Below are positions 1 through 11,298 of a DNA stretch of 64,000 bases, in pieces. The position numbers and the translations under genes are program-made. Origin of the DNA: Saprospiraceae bacterium (lineage in GTDB: Bacteria; Bacteroidota; Bacteroidia; Chitinophagales; Saprospiraceae); contig JADKGI010000002.1 of NCBI GenBank assembly GCA_016722285.1, positions 1 through 64,000 of the forward strand, in the 5' to 3' direction. Below the pieces are notes generated by a model that had not been told where the DNA came from, ran no database searches, and saw nothing but the letters and a program-made list of their open reading frames with translations. Numbering within the stretch: the stretch's first letter is position 1; the number at the start of each line of letters is the position of its first letter.

Positions 1-3000
1 ATATGTTTTGGACAAACTGCATCGTTATTTTCATGTGGTGTCAGCTATTCGTGGAGTACAGGTGCTATAAGTGCATTTGTAAATTCATTCCCTTCCACGA
101 CAACAAAATATAGTGTAACTGTCACAGATGCCAATGGATTTAAAGCAAGCACAGATGTCACTATAACAGTAAACCCACTTCCTGTTCCTACCATGGGTGG
201 AAATAACATTATTTGCATTGGTGGTAACACTACTTTGACCGCAGGAGTGCGGGGAGTATCGTATCAATGGAGTGGGGAGGAAGTGAACCAACAAAAGTAA
301 TTTCAAGTGCCGGAATATATACAGTAATCGTAACATCACAAAGTGGGTGTACTGCGTCATCATCCATTAATGTGATTCAGGATACAGGTATTCCGGATAT
401 TTCCGCATCTAATGACGCACTACGACTCATGTTCAAAAACTTCTGTTTTATTGATAGCATTGCCATCAGCCGGTGTGTTAGCCCCGGTCAGGGAGGCGGA
501 ACAAATCAAACAAAATCTGTTTCAAAATGCAGGAACTTATACAGTTACAATTAATAAAATAAGTACTGGGTGTACTCCAAATTACTTCAACTACAGTCGA
601 ACAAAATATTTCTGTACCAACAGTGACAACTTCCAAACACGGCCCTCTTACATGTTCTAAAACAAGTGTAACGATGTTCACATTGTAGGCCTGGTATTCA
701 TGGAGTGGTGGAGTGTAGTTCTTCGATAAAATCTGTTTCCAGGCCCAGGAACTTATACAGTCACAGTCACTTCATCCAATGGTGCACCGCATCGTCTTCA
801 ACGACAGTAGAACAAAATGTCAGCAGTCCAATAGTGACAACTTCAAATGACGGGCCTCTACCTGTTCTGAAGCAAGTGTAACATTCACTGCAACAGGTGG
901 TGGCTCTATTCATGGAGTGGTGGTGGTAATTCTGCGACAAAAATCTGTGGCAAGTCCGGGAACATACACAGTCACAGTCACTTCATCCAACGGGTGTATT
1001 CTCGACTTCATCTACAACGGTTCAACAGAATATCACGACACCAACGGTCAATACAACCAATGGTCGACCACTGACCTGGCAGCTAAAACAAGCGTAACAC
1101 TTAATGCCACTGGGAGGAGGCATTTATTTATGGAATATTGGTGGCACTACAGCATCAAATTACAGCTTCATCTCCAGGGACATACACGGTAACAGTGACG
1201 GGATCAAATGGATGTACATCAACCTCTGCAACTACAGTGGAACAGAATATAACTACTCCATCAATCTCAGTAACCAATGATGCACCTGATGTTCTCTAAA
1301 AACCAGTGTTTTGTTGACTGCTACAGGAGTGGAAACCTTTATAGCTGGTCAGGTGGAGTCTCATCTTCTACAAAACAGGTTTCCCAACATCAGGAATTTA
1401 TACTGTTACGGTAACATCATTAAATGGATGTACAGTTTCTACTTCTACCAGTGTAAGCCAAAGTGATGTTCTACCGGTAGTAACTACAAGTAATGATGGT
1501 TTTTCGACTTGTGTTAAGGCAATCAGCTACCCTAACCGCCACAGTGATGATGAAGTTATTTGTGGAGTGGCGGAGCGCAGTTCAGCAACAAAACCTGTTT
1601 TCTAACCCTTGAACGAGTACAGTCACCGTTACCTCTGCCAATGGGTGTACAGCAACATCCTCTACAATTGTGGAGCAAAATATAATTGAATTAGCTCTTC
1701 TTCACTCGCAATCACAAACGATGGGCCACTAACATGCATAAAAACTCTTGTTTCTGTGATCAGTTTTAGGATAGTATTGTCTATTCATGGAATAATGGAA
1801 GTACGTCTTCTGTAATAGCTAACAATTCAAAAGGCACTTTTTCAGTAACAGTTACATCATCCAATGGATGTACCGCTACTGGCAGTACGATCGTAGATCA
1901 GAATATTACTCCTCCAACAGTGTCAGTAACCAATGATGGAATTTTGACTTGTGGCACTACAACCGTAACACTTACTGCAACAGGCGGTAAAGGTTCGCAG
2001 GGAGTGGTGGCAGCAGTGCGTCAATGAAACCTGTGACCAATCCTGAAACCACAGTCACTGTCACTTTAATGGTTGTACTTCGGCGGGTAGTACTGTTGTT
2101 GATCAGAATATCACACCTCCTAAAGCCATTGTAAGTAATGATGGGACCACTGCCTTCGTTTAAAGACCAGCAGGAGGCTAACAGCTACTCGGCGGGGGAG
2201 CTTATGCTTGGAATAAATGGTGTCTCTTGTCAACTAAAACCGTAAATACTCCCGGACTATATACAGTGACTGTCACTTCTGCAAATAGATGTACATATCT
2301 TGTTAGGAACTACTGTCGTAGAACAAATATTGTACCTCCGGTAGCTCTTATCTCCGAAATAATAAAATCCTTGCATGATGAAAACGACCCTCACAGCATC
2401 CGGTGGAATGCCTTATATTTGGAACACTGGTCAGACATTATTTCAACTAGAAGTTCAACCAGTAAATAATTCAATTTATACTGTTACAGTAACAAATTCT
2501 ATTGGTTGCACTCTACCGCAACAGAGTCAGTTATGATCGCTTCAAAACCTGATATTCTTCTATCAGGATTAAATAAAATATGTAAAGGTGACTCAGCTTT
2601 TATTGTCGCGACAGGATTCACCTAAAAATGAGTGCCAGGGAGTATGTAAAATAGGTCAGCCATCAGTTCTGCTCATGAACCTAAATGCATGTCAGGCAGT
2701 AATGAATTTGGGAACTCATCTCGACTATTCAGAATTTACGCCTGATGTATCTAAAGGAAAATTGTACTAACGTCACGGCGGGAATTGTACATAGATTGCC
2801 CGGCAACAAGCATTCCTGTACGCCTGACCACATGGGGATATAGCTATGTGTATCGGGACACAAAAATCCTGTAACCCTGCAAAACTAGATTACCAGCAAG
2901 CATTAAGATTTGAAATGACCTTGACTCCTGACCAGGTGGGGCGATAACCGAACGGGAATTCTACGAACAGAGTCCACTAAACTATCAATGGGTAGATGGG

Positions 3001-3935
3001 GCCAGCGGTCTGAAATAATCCTTCTTTAAGGAGGAAGTTTCTTTTGCGGGTAAGCAAAAATGGAGATACATTTATTATGAAGATGAAAAACTTACTAACA
3101 GAACCTGGGAATACAGAAATTTAATTTTGAAAGCAACGATAATTTCAGAACTATTTCACCGGCAACTTACTTATTTGAAATAATTCCTTATTGTACAATA
3201 AATAATGGTGCAACAGAATCAATCTGGGATATCGATGAAATTAAAATCTTAGGCGGATGTTGTTCCGGCTCGACTAAAGAAATATCAAGTTATTTATGGT
3301 CAAACGGACAAACAGGAACATCAATAAAAGTAAAACCAACAGAAAACACAACTTATACAGTTACTGTAACTGATTGTTGCGGATGCAGTAATGAAAGAAT
3401 ATAAGGTTGATGTATCATGCCTGATGGCAGACCTTGGCCCGACAGAATGATAAATTTTGGGTGAAACAGTCACATTAACTCCGGTCATAACTGGTAAATC
3501 TATTTGCGATGATGCCAATCCGGCAAACAATGAAGTTAAATATTTATGGTCGAACGGAGCTACCACATCCAGTATTACGGTAACTCCCAATTCATCTATA
3601 TTTTACAGAGTTACAGTGGTTGATTGTATGATTGTTACGATACGGAGAGTATTTCAGTGATATTGATGTTGCAAAGACCTATCACTATATATCCTAACCC
3701 TGCTTACGACAGAGTAAATCTGGCTTCTGAGTTTGAGATAGAACCTGGAATTAAAAATCAGAATATTGAGTTCGGATGGTAAGACTGTTGTGGCAGCTCA
3801 GCCTGAAATTATTTTAATACAACTTCAAATGTATCAATCATTATCCCTGATCATGTCGCGGATGGGATGTATTACATGGAGATTAATACTGGGAAGGAAA
3901 AATTTACAGAAAAGCTGATTTTGATAAAGAAGTAA
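1..3935 (+). pseudogene. Broken repeat-rich T9SS-secreted adhesin (5' end outside window)
   Basis: The region encodes, in scattered pieces of all three forward frames, a surface protein built of Ig-like/SprB-like repeats. Each unit carries a GTYTVTVTSxNGCT-type segment followed by a WSGG-type segment. After the repeats a non-repetitive stretch (about 2.5-3.6 kb) still shows similar TYTVTVTDCC pieces. The 3' end reads PITIYPNPAYDRVNL and ends in KLILIKK, the look of a T9SS type A sorting domain, so the product would be exported and anchored or released at the cell surface. No frame stays open for more than about 95 codons, and the frame changes many times. Family knowledge suggests roles in adhesion or gliding. 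True decay and assembly indels in a repeat array are both possible; the repeats and the terminal domain are directly visible. Confidence 0.72.
110..2510 (+). repeat. Tandem array of about 12 units of ~215 bp
   Basis: A TVTVTS-coding core recurs near 110, 325, 541, 757, 972, 1187, 1405, 1620, 1840, 2055, 2268 and 2480, so the period is about 215 bp (about 72 residues). Units are divergent rather than identical. They form the repeat body of the broken adhesin. Confidence 0.75.
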
Positions 3936-4142
3936 ATCTGAATTAGTACTAAAAGGATGGGCGATAATCTGTTGGTATGGATTATCACCCATTTTTTAAT
4001 GGTATTTTTGTTTCCGGTTAAAGAGTTTTTTCCTAAAATTCTGAATAATTTATTCCATAAAGAAAATGGCCATTACTCTTCATTATTAGTAATTATCAAT
4101 TTTTGTATGTTTACATCCTAATTGAGTAAAATAAAAGAATAA

Positions 4143-4931
4143 ATGCTGGTTACTATAATTGATTTTTTGAAAATCTAATATCTCCACAAATTTATATGGA
4201 TTGTAGGCTGTCTTTCTGTATTTTGGATTGCAGAAGGCATTTATCCCCTCATTCCATTCAAGTACAACAAATGGCAACATAGCAAAGTCAACCTTTTTTG
4301 TTGACCACCACAATATTGATCAACGTTCTTTTGGTGTGGCAACTACTGGTATCTTTGAGTGGACTAAAATAAATCACTTTGGTCTTTTCGCATGGTTCCT
4401 TTACCTGTTTGGCTGGAATTAATTCTAGCCATTTGTGCCCTTGACCTGATAGCTCAATATCTGGCTCATTTCCTGCTTCACAAAGTAAAATTTATGTGGA
4501 GATTCCATATGGTGCATCACAGTGATACGGAAGTGGATGTGACCACGGGGACGAGACATCATCCCATAGATTTCATTATGCGTGAGACTTTTTCACTTTT
4601 TGGCATTATCATATTTGGAATGCTGGTTGCCTACTATCTGATTTACCGCATTCGACTATTTTTTTTTACTTATTTTTCACATGCCAATTTAAACTTACCG
4701 GGATGGCTGGATAAAATCATTGGATGGGCTTTTTATTTCACCCAATATGCACAAATTTCACCATCACTTCGAAAGACCTTGGACGGACACGAATTTTGGC
4801 AATATATTTTCTTTTTGGGATCGCATTTCGGTACATTGGTGTATGATGATCCGTATAAAATCCATTATGGACTTGATGTAGTTGACGCTTCCAAAACTGA
4901 TAATCTGGGTTACCAGCTTAAATTCCTTTGA
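4143..4931 (+). pseudogene. Fatty acid hydroxylase / sterol desaturase family protein, frame broken
   Basis: This is a membrane di-iron hydroxylase-like protein of the sterol desaturase superfamily. The longest clean piece (4392-4931) shows HFLLH, HMVHHSD and the HHP of TTGTRHHP, which are histidine clusters of the family, and ends in YGLDVVDASKTDNLGYQL. The third histidine cluster appears in a neighbouring frame at about 4735-4830 (SPNMHKFHHHFERPWTDTN, then GNIFSFWDR), so two compensating indels surround it. The N-terminal part also jumps frames: IVGCLSVFWIAEGIYP (about 4200) and TTTILINVLLVWQLLVSL (about 4300) lie in different frames. At least four frame changes are needed. A start near 4143 is a guess. 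All iron-ligand clusters survive once frames are joined, which fits sequence errors as well as recent inactivation. Confidence 0.6.
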
Positions 4932-5006
4932 CAAATCCATCAAAACGGACAGATAAAACTTTATTGTTAAAGTATTTTTAATTGATAAAATCCTTCTGAT
5001 AGCCAT

Positions 5007-5581
5007 AAAACTGTTCTAAGGATTTCAGTGATTAATATTGTTGTTAGATGGAATTATTTTTATTGAAGTAATTTAAAACCTATTTTAAAATGATATGTAA
5101 GGTGACTTGCATAGGGATTAACAATATATTTTTAAGTACCATATAAATGCTATTTTATAAACAGGCATATAAATTTGCGGCCTTTACTTTTACGGTGACT
5201 TCAAAAGTCCTTCTATTTTAAGGAAGGATTTAGCCGCCTGTCCCGAAGATGGCAGGGATGGGTAAATTTAGTGGAATCACTTCATTAGTTACCGCAAATC
5301 ATAATCTGATGTAAAAGGTGATTTTAGCTTTATAATATCCACTACATTTTAAGCTTCTTTACCCACTCTTTTTAAAATCAAAAATAATTGCCTTCAGGCG
5401 AAGGAAAATTTTGACTTTATCGTCTAATGATTTTGTATTCTGTTACAAAGATCTATACATCTCGTGTACAGGAAATAGCAATCATCCAATTTTTGACTGA
5501 GTATTTACACTCTTAAAGTGTGAGATAGATTTTTTCTATTCTCCTGAATTCTATTTTCTAAAATCAAAAAAAATATTCATT
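5007..5581. other. AT-rich intergenic region, no gene recognised
   Basis: No convincing coding frame was found on either strand. Two short hairpins are visible: one around 5208-5230 (TCCTTC/GAAGGA arms) and one near 5391-5404 (CCTTC/GAAGG). The first could terminate transcription of the hydroxylase-like gene. The promoter of the heme peroxidase should lie at the right edge but no clear TAnnTTTG element was identified. Confidence 0.4.
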
Positions 5582-7577
5582 ATGCTAAAACATGAGAGTT
5601 TTATTATTCTGTTAGTGCTTCTGATTTCTATTTCTGAAGCCGGTATTACCCAAAAAAAACAAACTGCGGTAGAAGGTAAATCATTTGAACATAATCCCAG
5701 AAAAAAACCTTCGGGACCGCCACTTTTGAAAAATGAAAAGTATAGGAATTATGATGGTACATTAAACAATATTCAGCCTTCCAGATCAGAATGGGGAAGT
5801 ACTGATATCAAACTGGCCAGAGAAATACCGGCAGATTATGGCCCATCTGACAGGTTGAATGCCATGGCTGGACCATCAAGGCCATCACCAGAGAAATATC
5901 AAATATGCTTTGTGATGAACCGGAAACGATATTTAATAGCAGGAATATCAGTGCTTTTGGGTATGTATGGGGCCAGTTTTTAGACCATGACATCAGTCTA
6001 ACTCCTACAGGTAATTCAGAATCTATGCCTATAGTTCTTCCTGACAATGAAAAATATTTACTGAAAATATTCCTTTTAACCGAAGTGAAATTTTATCGGG
6101 AACCGGAAAGAATAATGTAAATAGAGAACAGATGAATCTGGTGACGGCATGGATTGATGGCTCCAATGTTTATGGTTCAGATGTGGAAAGAGCTGATTGG
6201 CTCATAACTAAAAAGGATGGCAAAATGAAAACATCCTTCGGTAATTTACTGCCATATAATACCAACACCGGTGAATATGACGGTATGATCGACACTGAGG
6301 CACCTAGTATGGTAAATGACGGGAATAAAACTATTAAAACATTTGTGGCGGGAGATGTACGGGCAGCTGAGCATCCGGCACTGACATCGATTCATACTTT
6401 ATTTGTTAGAGAACATAATAATATTTGTGCAAGACTCAAAATAGAAGGCTTAAGAAGTGATGAAGAAATATATCAAATGGCCAGAAAAGAAGTAAGCGGA
6501 TTGATCCAGGCCATCACTTTTAATGAGTTTTTGCCGGCCCTTGGGGTCAATTTGGGTCAATACAGAGGTTATAATCCCAATGTAAGTCCGGATATTATGA
6601 ATACTTTTGCTACAGCCGGGTACCGTCTTGGTCATACTATGGTGGCAGATGACATTCTGATGATTGATAGTGATTGTGACGAATTTGGACCAGGTGAGTT
6701 AGATCTTTTGGATGTTTTCTGGAATCCTTCATTGATAAAAGATTATGGGATTGATTATTTCCTCAAAGGCCTGTCTGTGCACACTCAATATGAAACTGAC
6801 CTTAAAATCAACAGTGTATTAAGAAATTTTCTTTTCGGAGATCCAACAGCGGCAGTTAGATTTGGACTAGATCTGGCAAGTATTAATATACAGCGAGGCA
6901 GGGATCATGGCCTTCCTGATTATAATACTATTAGAAAATACTATACTGGAAGAGGTGTCAGGAAATTTTCTGGAAATAACGAATGACACTGAAAAAGTAA
7001 ATGGTTTAAAGGATTTATATGGAAATGTTGATAACATTGACCTGTGGTGGGCTTGTTGGCTGAAGATAATTTGGCTGGTAAATCTGTCGGAAAGACCATC
7101 AGTGAAATGCTGAAGGTTCAGTTTGAAAAACTCAGAGACGGTGATTTTTATTATTACCAAAATGATCCTTATCTTACTAAGAATGTCAAAGACCGGATTC
7201 AGAAATCCAGTTTAAGTGACTTGCTGATCAGAAACACAAAAATATTGACCTTCCAAAGCAATGTCTTTTTTTCGGAACCGTGTCCGGAGGAGGTATTAGG
7301 CACCACTTCTGCAAGGTCAAAAGAATCAGTAATAGCCGAAGCAATTCTATTTCCAAATCCTGTATCAAAGATGTTACAAGTTGACCTTGGCCATCATTCC
7401 AATGGAGGCACTATAAACATCAGTTCAGCGGACGGTAAAAAAATAATATCCTTCATTATAAATTCTAACCAACAATTTATGGATCTTGATGTATCTGAGC
7501 TTAAAGAAGGATTGTACATTCTTACTATATCTGAGAATGATCAAATCAAGTCTATTAAATTCTCAAAATTAGATTAA
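5582..7577 (+). pseudogene. T9SS-secreted animal-type heme peroxidase, frame broken
   Basis: The product resembles the An_peroxidase (peroxidasin/myeloperoxidase-like) family. It has an N-terminal signal peptide (MLKHESFIILLVLLISISEA), the DHD-containing segment GQFLDHDISLTPTG that holds the distal haem histidine, the family block TAWIDGSNVYGSD, REHNNICARL, RLGHTMV with the likely proximal histidine, and NIQRGRDHGLPDYN. A T9SS sorting domain closes it (ILFPNPVSKMLQVDLG to IKSIKFSKLD). Reading frames change near 5889 (a base missing between CC and AGA), near 6057 (a missing T in TATTTA), near 6955 and near 7042. Repairing those gives one continuous protein of about 660 residues. Such enzymes oxidise halides or phenols outside the cell; here that is family inference. 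Whether it is dead or only mis-sequenced cannot be decided here. Confidence 0.72.
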
Positions 7578-7621
7578 TTCAGAAATTAAGGCTTCCATAG
7601 TAGTGCATCAAAATAATTATT

Positions 7622-7664
7622 AAAAAAGCCCTTTCAATATTATTTGTATTGAAAGGGCTTTTTT
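7622..7664 (+). terminator. Strong intrinsic terminator after the peroxidase
   Basis: A perfect 18-bp stem (7622-7639 pairing with 7647-7664) contains AAGCCCTTTCAATA and its complement around a 7-base loop and ends in a T run. It lies 45 bp after the peroxidase stop. The first long target duplication starts inside its 3' arm. Confidence 0.85.
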
Positions 7665-7796
7665 AATATTAATTATTTCATTAATTCTACTTTGTCAAAT
7701 TTAGTAAAAGGCAATCGGTTTTTCAATTACCACTGGCTTCAGCCAGTGAAACAAAGTAAACATTATAATGGCTTTAGCCTAAAGCTTCCGTATTTT
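7656..7796. repeat. Long target-site duplication T1, left copy (141 bp)
   Basis: These 141 bases recur at 9450-9590, directly on the other side of IS copy 1. The segment starts at GGCTTTTTT in the terminator arm and ends at CCGTATTTT. IS1634/IS1549-type elements are known for long, variable-length target duplications, which this fits. Confidence 0.85.
7681..7701. repeat. Left inverted end of the element the ISs landed in
   Basis: The 21 bases starting TTAATTCTACTTTGT match the reverse complement of 11488-11508 at 20 of 21 positions. Between them lie palindromes such as CACTGGCT-TC-AGCCAGTG (7731-7748). This suggests that a hairpin-rich, REP/MITE-like noncoding element stood here before the insertion sequences arrived. 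Confidence 0.55.
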
Positions 7797-9449
7797 CCTG
7801 TTTTCCGCTATGGGTCACCCTAGAAATATTTATTGATAATTCTGACAAGTTCCGCTTGGTCTTTATCCATTTTAAGGAGAATGTTTTTAGAATGTCTTGA
7901 CTCAGGTAATGTTATTTCCATTTGATACATATTATGCGTTATTTCGGATGCTTTCTCTACAGATAGTCTATACTTTTCTTTCTGTAATACTCTTTCGAGT
8001 TCTTTATATATTGAATACGCCACGAACGATAGACATATATGTGCTTCTATTCGCTTCCTTACTCGATGATAGATAGGTCGTATTCTGAGATCTGTTTTTG
8101 ACATTCTAAATGCCTTCTCAATGTGCCACAGATTCTTATAATTTTCAATTATTAAGGACGGTGCTTGGTTGCAGTTGGTGATGTATCCCTTCAGGCCATC
8201 CCATTTTTGATCTGCTATGAATTTTTCTGCATCTATGGAGATTGTGATCTCTCCTTCCATTTTTAAATACTTATTGTACCCTCTATTGTTGATGTTCTGC
8301 TTCGTTAACTTTCCTGATTTAATTTTCTTCTCCAGGTTTTTCAGCCCTCGTTTGCGGTTATGTTCATCCTTCTTTGCTCTCTTTGTCGAGTACTGCACAA
8401 TTAATTTTGCATTACCGCTTTCCAAAAGGAGATATGACCCGTCTTCAAAGCTTGAAGAGAGCATCTTTTCTTTATTTTCTTTGCTCTCATTCTTTATTTT
8501 TGCTCCTAGGATATACTCGTATTTCTGAGCTTCTAAAGCTTTAATGTTATCATTATTTAATAGTCCAGCATCAGCCACAATAATAGGTTTTGATAAATTG
8601 AATTTTTTGCTGATCTTTTCAATAGTGGGTAATAGTGTATGTCCCTCATATATGTTACCTTCAAAATATCATATCCTATTGCATACCCTCCCATGCCAAC
8701 TAACAATCCAAGATAGATTTGTGGGTTACTATGTTTCCCGTCCTTACTAAATCCTGTTTTACGTAAATCATCCTCATCACTCGCTTCAAAATATAGTGTG
8801 GTCATGTCATAAAACATAATACTCAAATTACCATTAAGAACTTTGAGTGTGTGCTTAAAACTTATTCGCTCTACTTCATCCTTTAAATCCGTATTCAATT
8901 TATCTAAAAACCGATAAACACTATCTAAATCAAGGACGATCCCTGATATCTATATAAATATTCTATCGTTTTTAGTTTACTGAGAGGAAAGGCTAGTCTG
9001 GCAATAACTAGATGCCTAAATAAGTCACTACTAATTTTATTATAACCAATGTGATTATAAACCTTCCCAAATACAAGCTCTGGGCCAATAGTACGAATTT
9101 GTGCATTGCTCAGCTCAGATAGAAAGCATTCTATCTGAACATCTTTATCAAAACAAACATACTTCTTTGGCCTTTTAATCTATCAAGCTCTTGTTGAGCC
9201 TTCTCTCTCAAGATAGCTAACTCCTTTTCATCAGAACTACTTCCAATTGATTTTATGGAGTCTATTGCGACCATTTTCTTTCAATAAAATCTGGACACTA
9301 AAACTACCTGATTTTTTTTTTTAGCCTTATAAACATACCCCAAAAGTACCAAAATCGTAGTTGGGTCACCCGATTTTTGATTATTTTGTTTATATATCAT
9401 TGATTATCAGCAGTATAAAATCCTACTTTTTTCATGTGCGGAAAACAGG
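7797..9449 (-). mobile_element. IS1634-family insertion sequence, copy 1 (1653 bp)
   Basis: Perfect 12-bp terminal inverted repeats, CCTGTTTTCCGC at 7797-7808 and GCGGAAAACAGG at 9438-9449, bound the element. It carries one transposase gene on the minus strand. A 141-bp direct repeat flanks it on both sides. A second copy in the same orientation starts at 9640. Confidence 0.9.
7820..9336 (-). pseudogene. IS1634-family DDE transposase, copy 1, frame broken
   Basis: The gene encodes a transposase of the IS4/IS1634 superfamily (DDE_Tnp_1-like). Visible blocks are MFYDMTTLYFEA (first catalytic Asp region), KPIIVADAGLLNNDN (second Asp region) and LWHIEKAFRMSKTDLRIRPI, an E-x6-R-like YREK-type block near the C terminus. 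The C-terminal half (8578-7820) is open and runs through a site where copy 2 is broken. The N-terminal half is broken, compared with copy 2, at about 8667 (4 A instead of 5), about 8940 (3 C instead of 4), at about 9155 (one T fewer in the coding-strand run), and near 9258 and 9311. Start MFIRLKKNKSG at 9336 is chosen by analogy with copy 2. Confidence 0.8.
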
Positions 9450-9590
9450 GGCTTTTTTAATATTAATTATTTCATTAATTCTACTTTGTCAAATTTAGTA
9501 AAAGGCAATCGGTTTTTCAATTACCACTGGCTTCAGCCAGTGAAACAAAGTAAACATTATAATGGCTTTAGCCTAAAGCTTCCGTATTTT
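9450..9590. repeat. Long target-site duplication T1, right copy (141 bp)
   Basis: This is the same 141 bases as 7656-7796, beginning immediately after the right inverted repeat of IS copy 1. Its last 48 bases are also the first part of duplication T2. Confidence 0.85.
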
Positions 9591-9639
9591 GACTAAAGTC
9601 AACACATATTTTCATTATTAGGTCCACAGACTAAAGTCT
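9543..9639. repeat. Long target-site duplication T2, left copy (97 bp)
   Basis: The segment from AAACAAAGTAAAC to GACTAAAGTCT recurs at 11299-11395 directly after IS copy 2. It overlaps T1 by 48 bases on the ancestral sequence, so the two insertions hit overlapping targets. A one-base ambiguity (a G) exists at its left edge. Confidence 0.85.
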
Positions 9640-11298
9640 CCTGTTTTCCGCTATGGGTCACCCTAGAAATATTTATTGATAATTCTGACAAGTTCCGCTT
9701 GGTCTTTATCCATTTTAAGGAGAATGTTTTTAGAATGTCTTGACTCAGGTAATGTTATTTCCATTTGATACATATTATGCGTTATTTCGGATGCTTTCTC
9801 TACAGATAGTCTATACTTTTCTTTCTGTAATACTCTTTCGAGTTCTTTATATATTGAATACGCCACGAACGATAGACATATATGTGCTTCTATTCGCTTC
9901 CTTACTCGATGATAGATAGGTCGTATTCTGAGATCTGTTTTTGACATTCTAAATGCCTTCTCAATGTGCCACAGATTCTTATAATTTTCAATTATTAAGG
10001 ACGGTGCTTGGTTGCAGTTGGTGATGTATCCCTTCAGGCCATCCCATTTTTGATCTGCTATGAATTTTTCTGCATCTATGGAGATTGTGATCTCTCCTTC
10101 CATTTTTAAATACTTATTGTACCCTCTATTGTTGATGTTCTGCTTCGTTAACTTTCCTGATTTAATTTTCTTCTCCAGGTTTTTTCAGCCCTCGTTTGCG
10201 GTTATGTTCATCCTTCTTTGCTCTCTTTGTCGAGTACTGCACAATTAATTTTGCATTACCGCTTTCCAAAAGGAGATATGACCCGTCTTCAAAGCTTGAA
10301 GAGAGCATCTTTTCTTTATTTTCTTTGCTCTCATTCTTTATTTTTGCTCCTAGGATATACTCGTATTTCTGAGCTTCTAAAGCTTTAATGTTATCATTAT
10401 TTAATAGTCCAGCATCAGCCACAATAATAGGTTTTGATAAATTGAATTTTTTGCTGATCTTTTCAATAGTGGGTAATAGTGTATGTCCCTCATATATGTT
10501 ACCTTCAAAAATATCATATCCTATTGCATACCCTCCCATGCCAACTAACAATCCAAGATAGATTTGTGGGTTACTATGTTTCCCGTCCTTACTAAATCCT
10601 GTTTTACGTAAATCATCCTCATCACTCGCTTCAAAATATAGTGTGGTCATGTCATAAAACATAATACTCAAATTACCATTAAGAACTTTGAGTGTGTGCT
10701 TAAAACTTATTCGCTCTACTTCATCCTTTAAATCCGTATTCAATTTATCTAAAAACCGATAAACACTATCTAAATCAAGGACGATCCCCTGATATCTATA
10801 TAAATATTCTATCGTTTTTAGTTTACTGAGAGGAAAGGCTAGTCTGGCAATAACTAGATGCCTAAATAAGTCACTACTAATTTTATTATAACCAATGTGA
10901 TTATAAACCTTCCCAAATACAAGCTCTGGGCCAATAGTACGAATTTGTGCATTGCTCAGCTCAGATAGAAAGCATTCTATCTGGAACATCTTTATCAAAA
11001 ACAAACATACTTCTTTGGCCTTTTAATCTATCAAGCTCTTGTTGAGCCTTCTCTCTCAAGATAGCTAACTCCTTTTCATCAGAACTACTTCCAATTGATT
11101 TTATGAGTCTATTGCGACCATTTTCTTTCAATAAAATCTGGACACTAAAACTACCTGATTTGTTTTTTTTTAGCCTTATAAACATACCCCAAAAGTACCA
11201 AAATCGTAGTTGGGTCACCCGATTTTTGATTATTTTGTTTATATATCATTGATTATCAGCAGTATAAAATCCTACTTTTTTCATGTGCGGAAAACAGG
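9640..11298 (-). mobile_element. IS1634-family insertion sequence, copy 2 (1659 bp)
   Basis: The same perfect 12-bp inverted repeats as copy 1 occur at 9640-9651 and 11287-11298, with the same orientation and near-identical sequence. It is flanked by a 97-bp direct repeat. Spacing to copy 1 is 190 bp. Confidence 0.9.
9663..11185 (-). pseudogene. IS1634-family DDE transposase, copy 2, frame broken at two sites
   Basis: The start MFIRLKKNKSGSFSVQILL is at 11185; an upstream ATG at 11218 exists but lies outside the usual family start. The frame breaks at about 10983 (GG where copy 1 has G, after FVFDKDV) and at about 10185 (six T where copy 1 has five, in the KRGLKNLEKK region). Removing those two extra bases gives a single open frame of about 506 residues from this start, with all catalytic blocks: MFYDMTTLYFEA, VADAGLLNND, and IENYKNLWHIEKAFR with RMSKTDL. 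Copy 1 is intact at exactly the two sites that break copy 2. The consensus transposase is therefore complete, and an active source copy probably exists elsewhere in the genome (inference). Confidence 0.82.

Noticed and set aside
110..2510. Regular repeats that could suggest a CRISPR array
   Set aside because: The period is about 215 bp, units are divergent, and they encode a TVTVTS-type protein motif; no short identical repeats with unique spacers and no cas genes.
8217..8528. Forward frames inside the IS copies
   Set aside because: They are antisense to the transposase and rich in Phe/Ser from complementary Lys/Glu codons.
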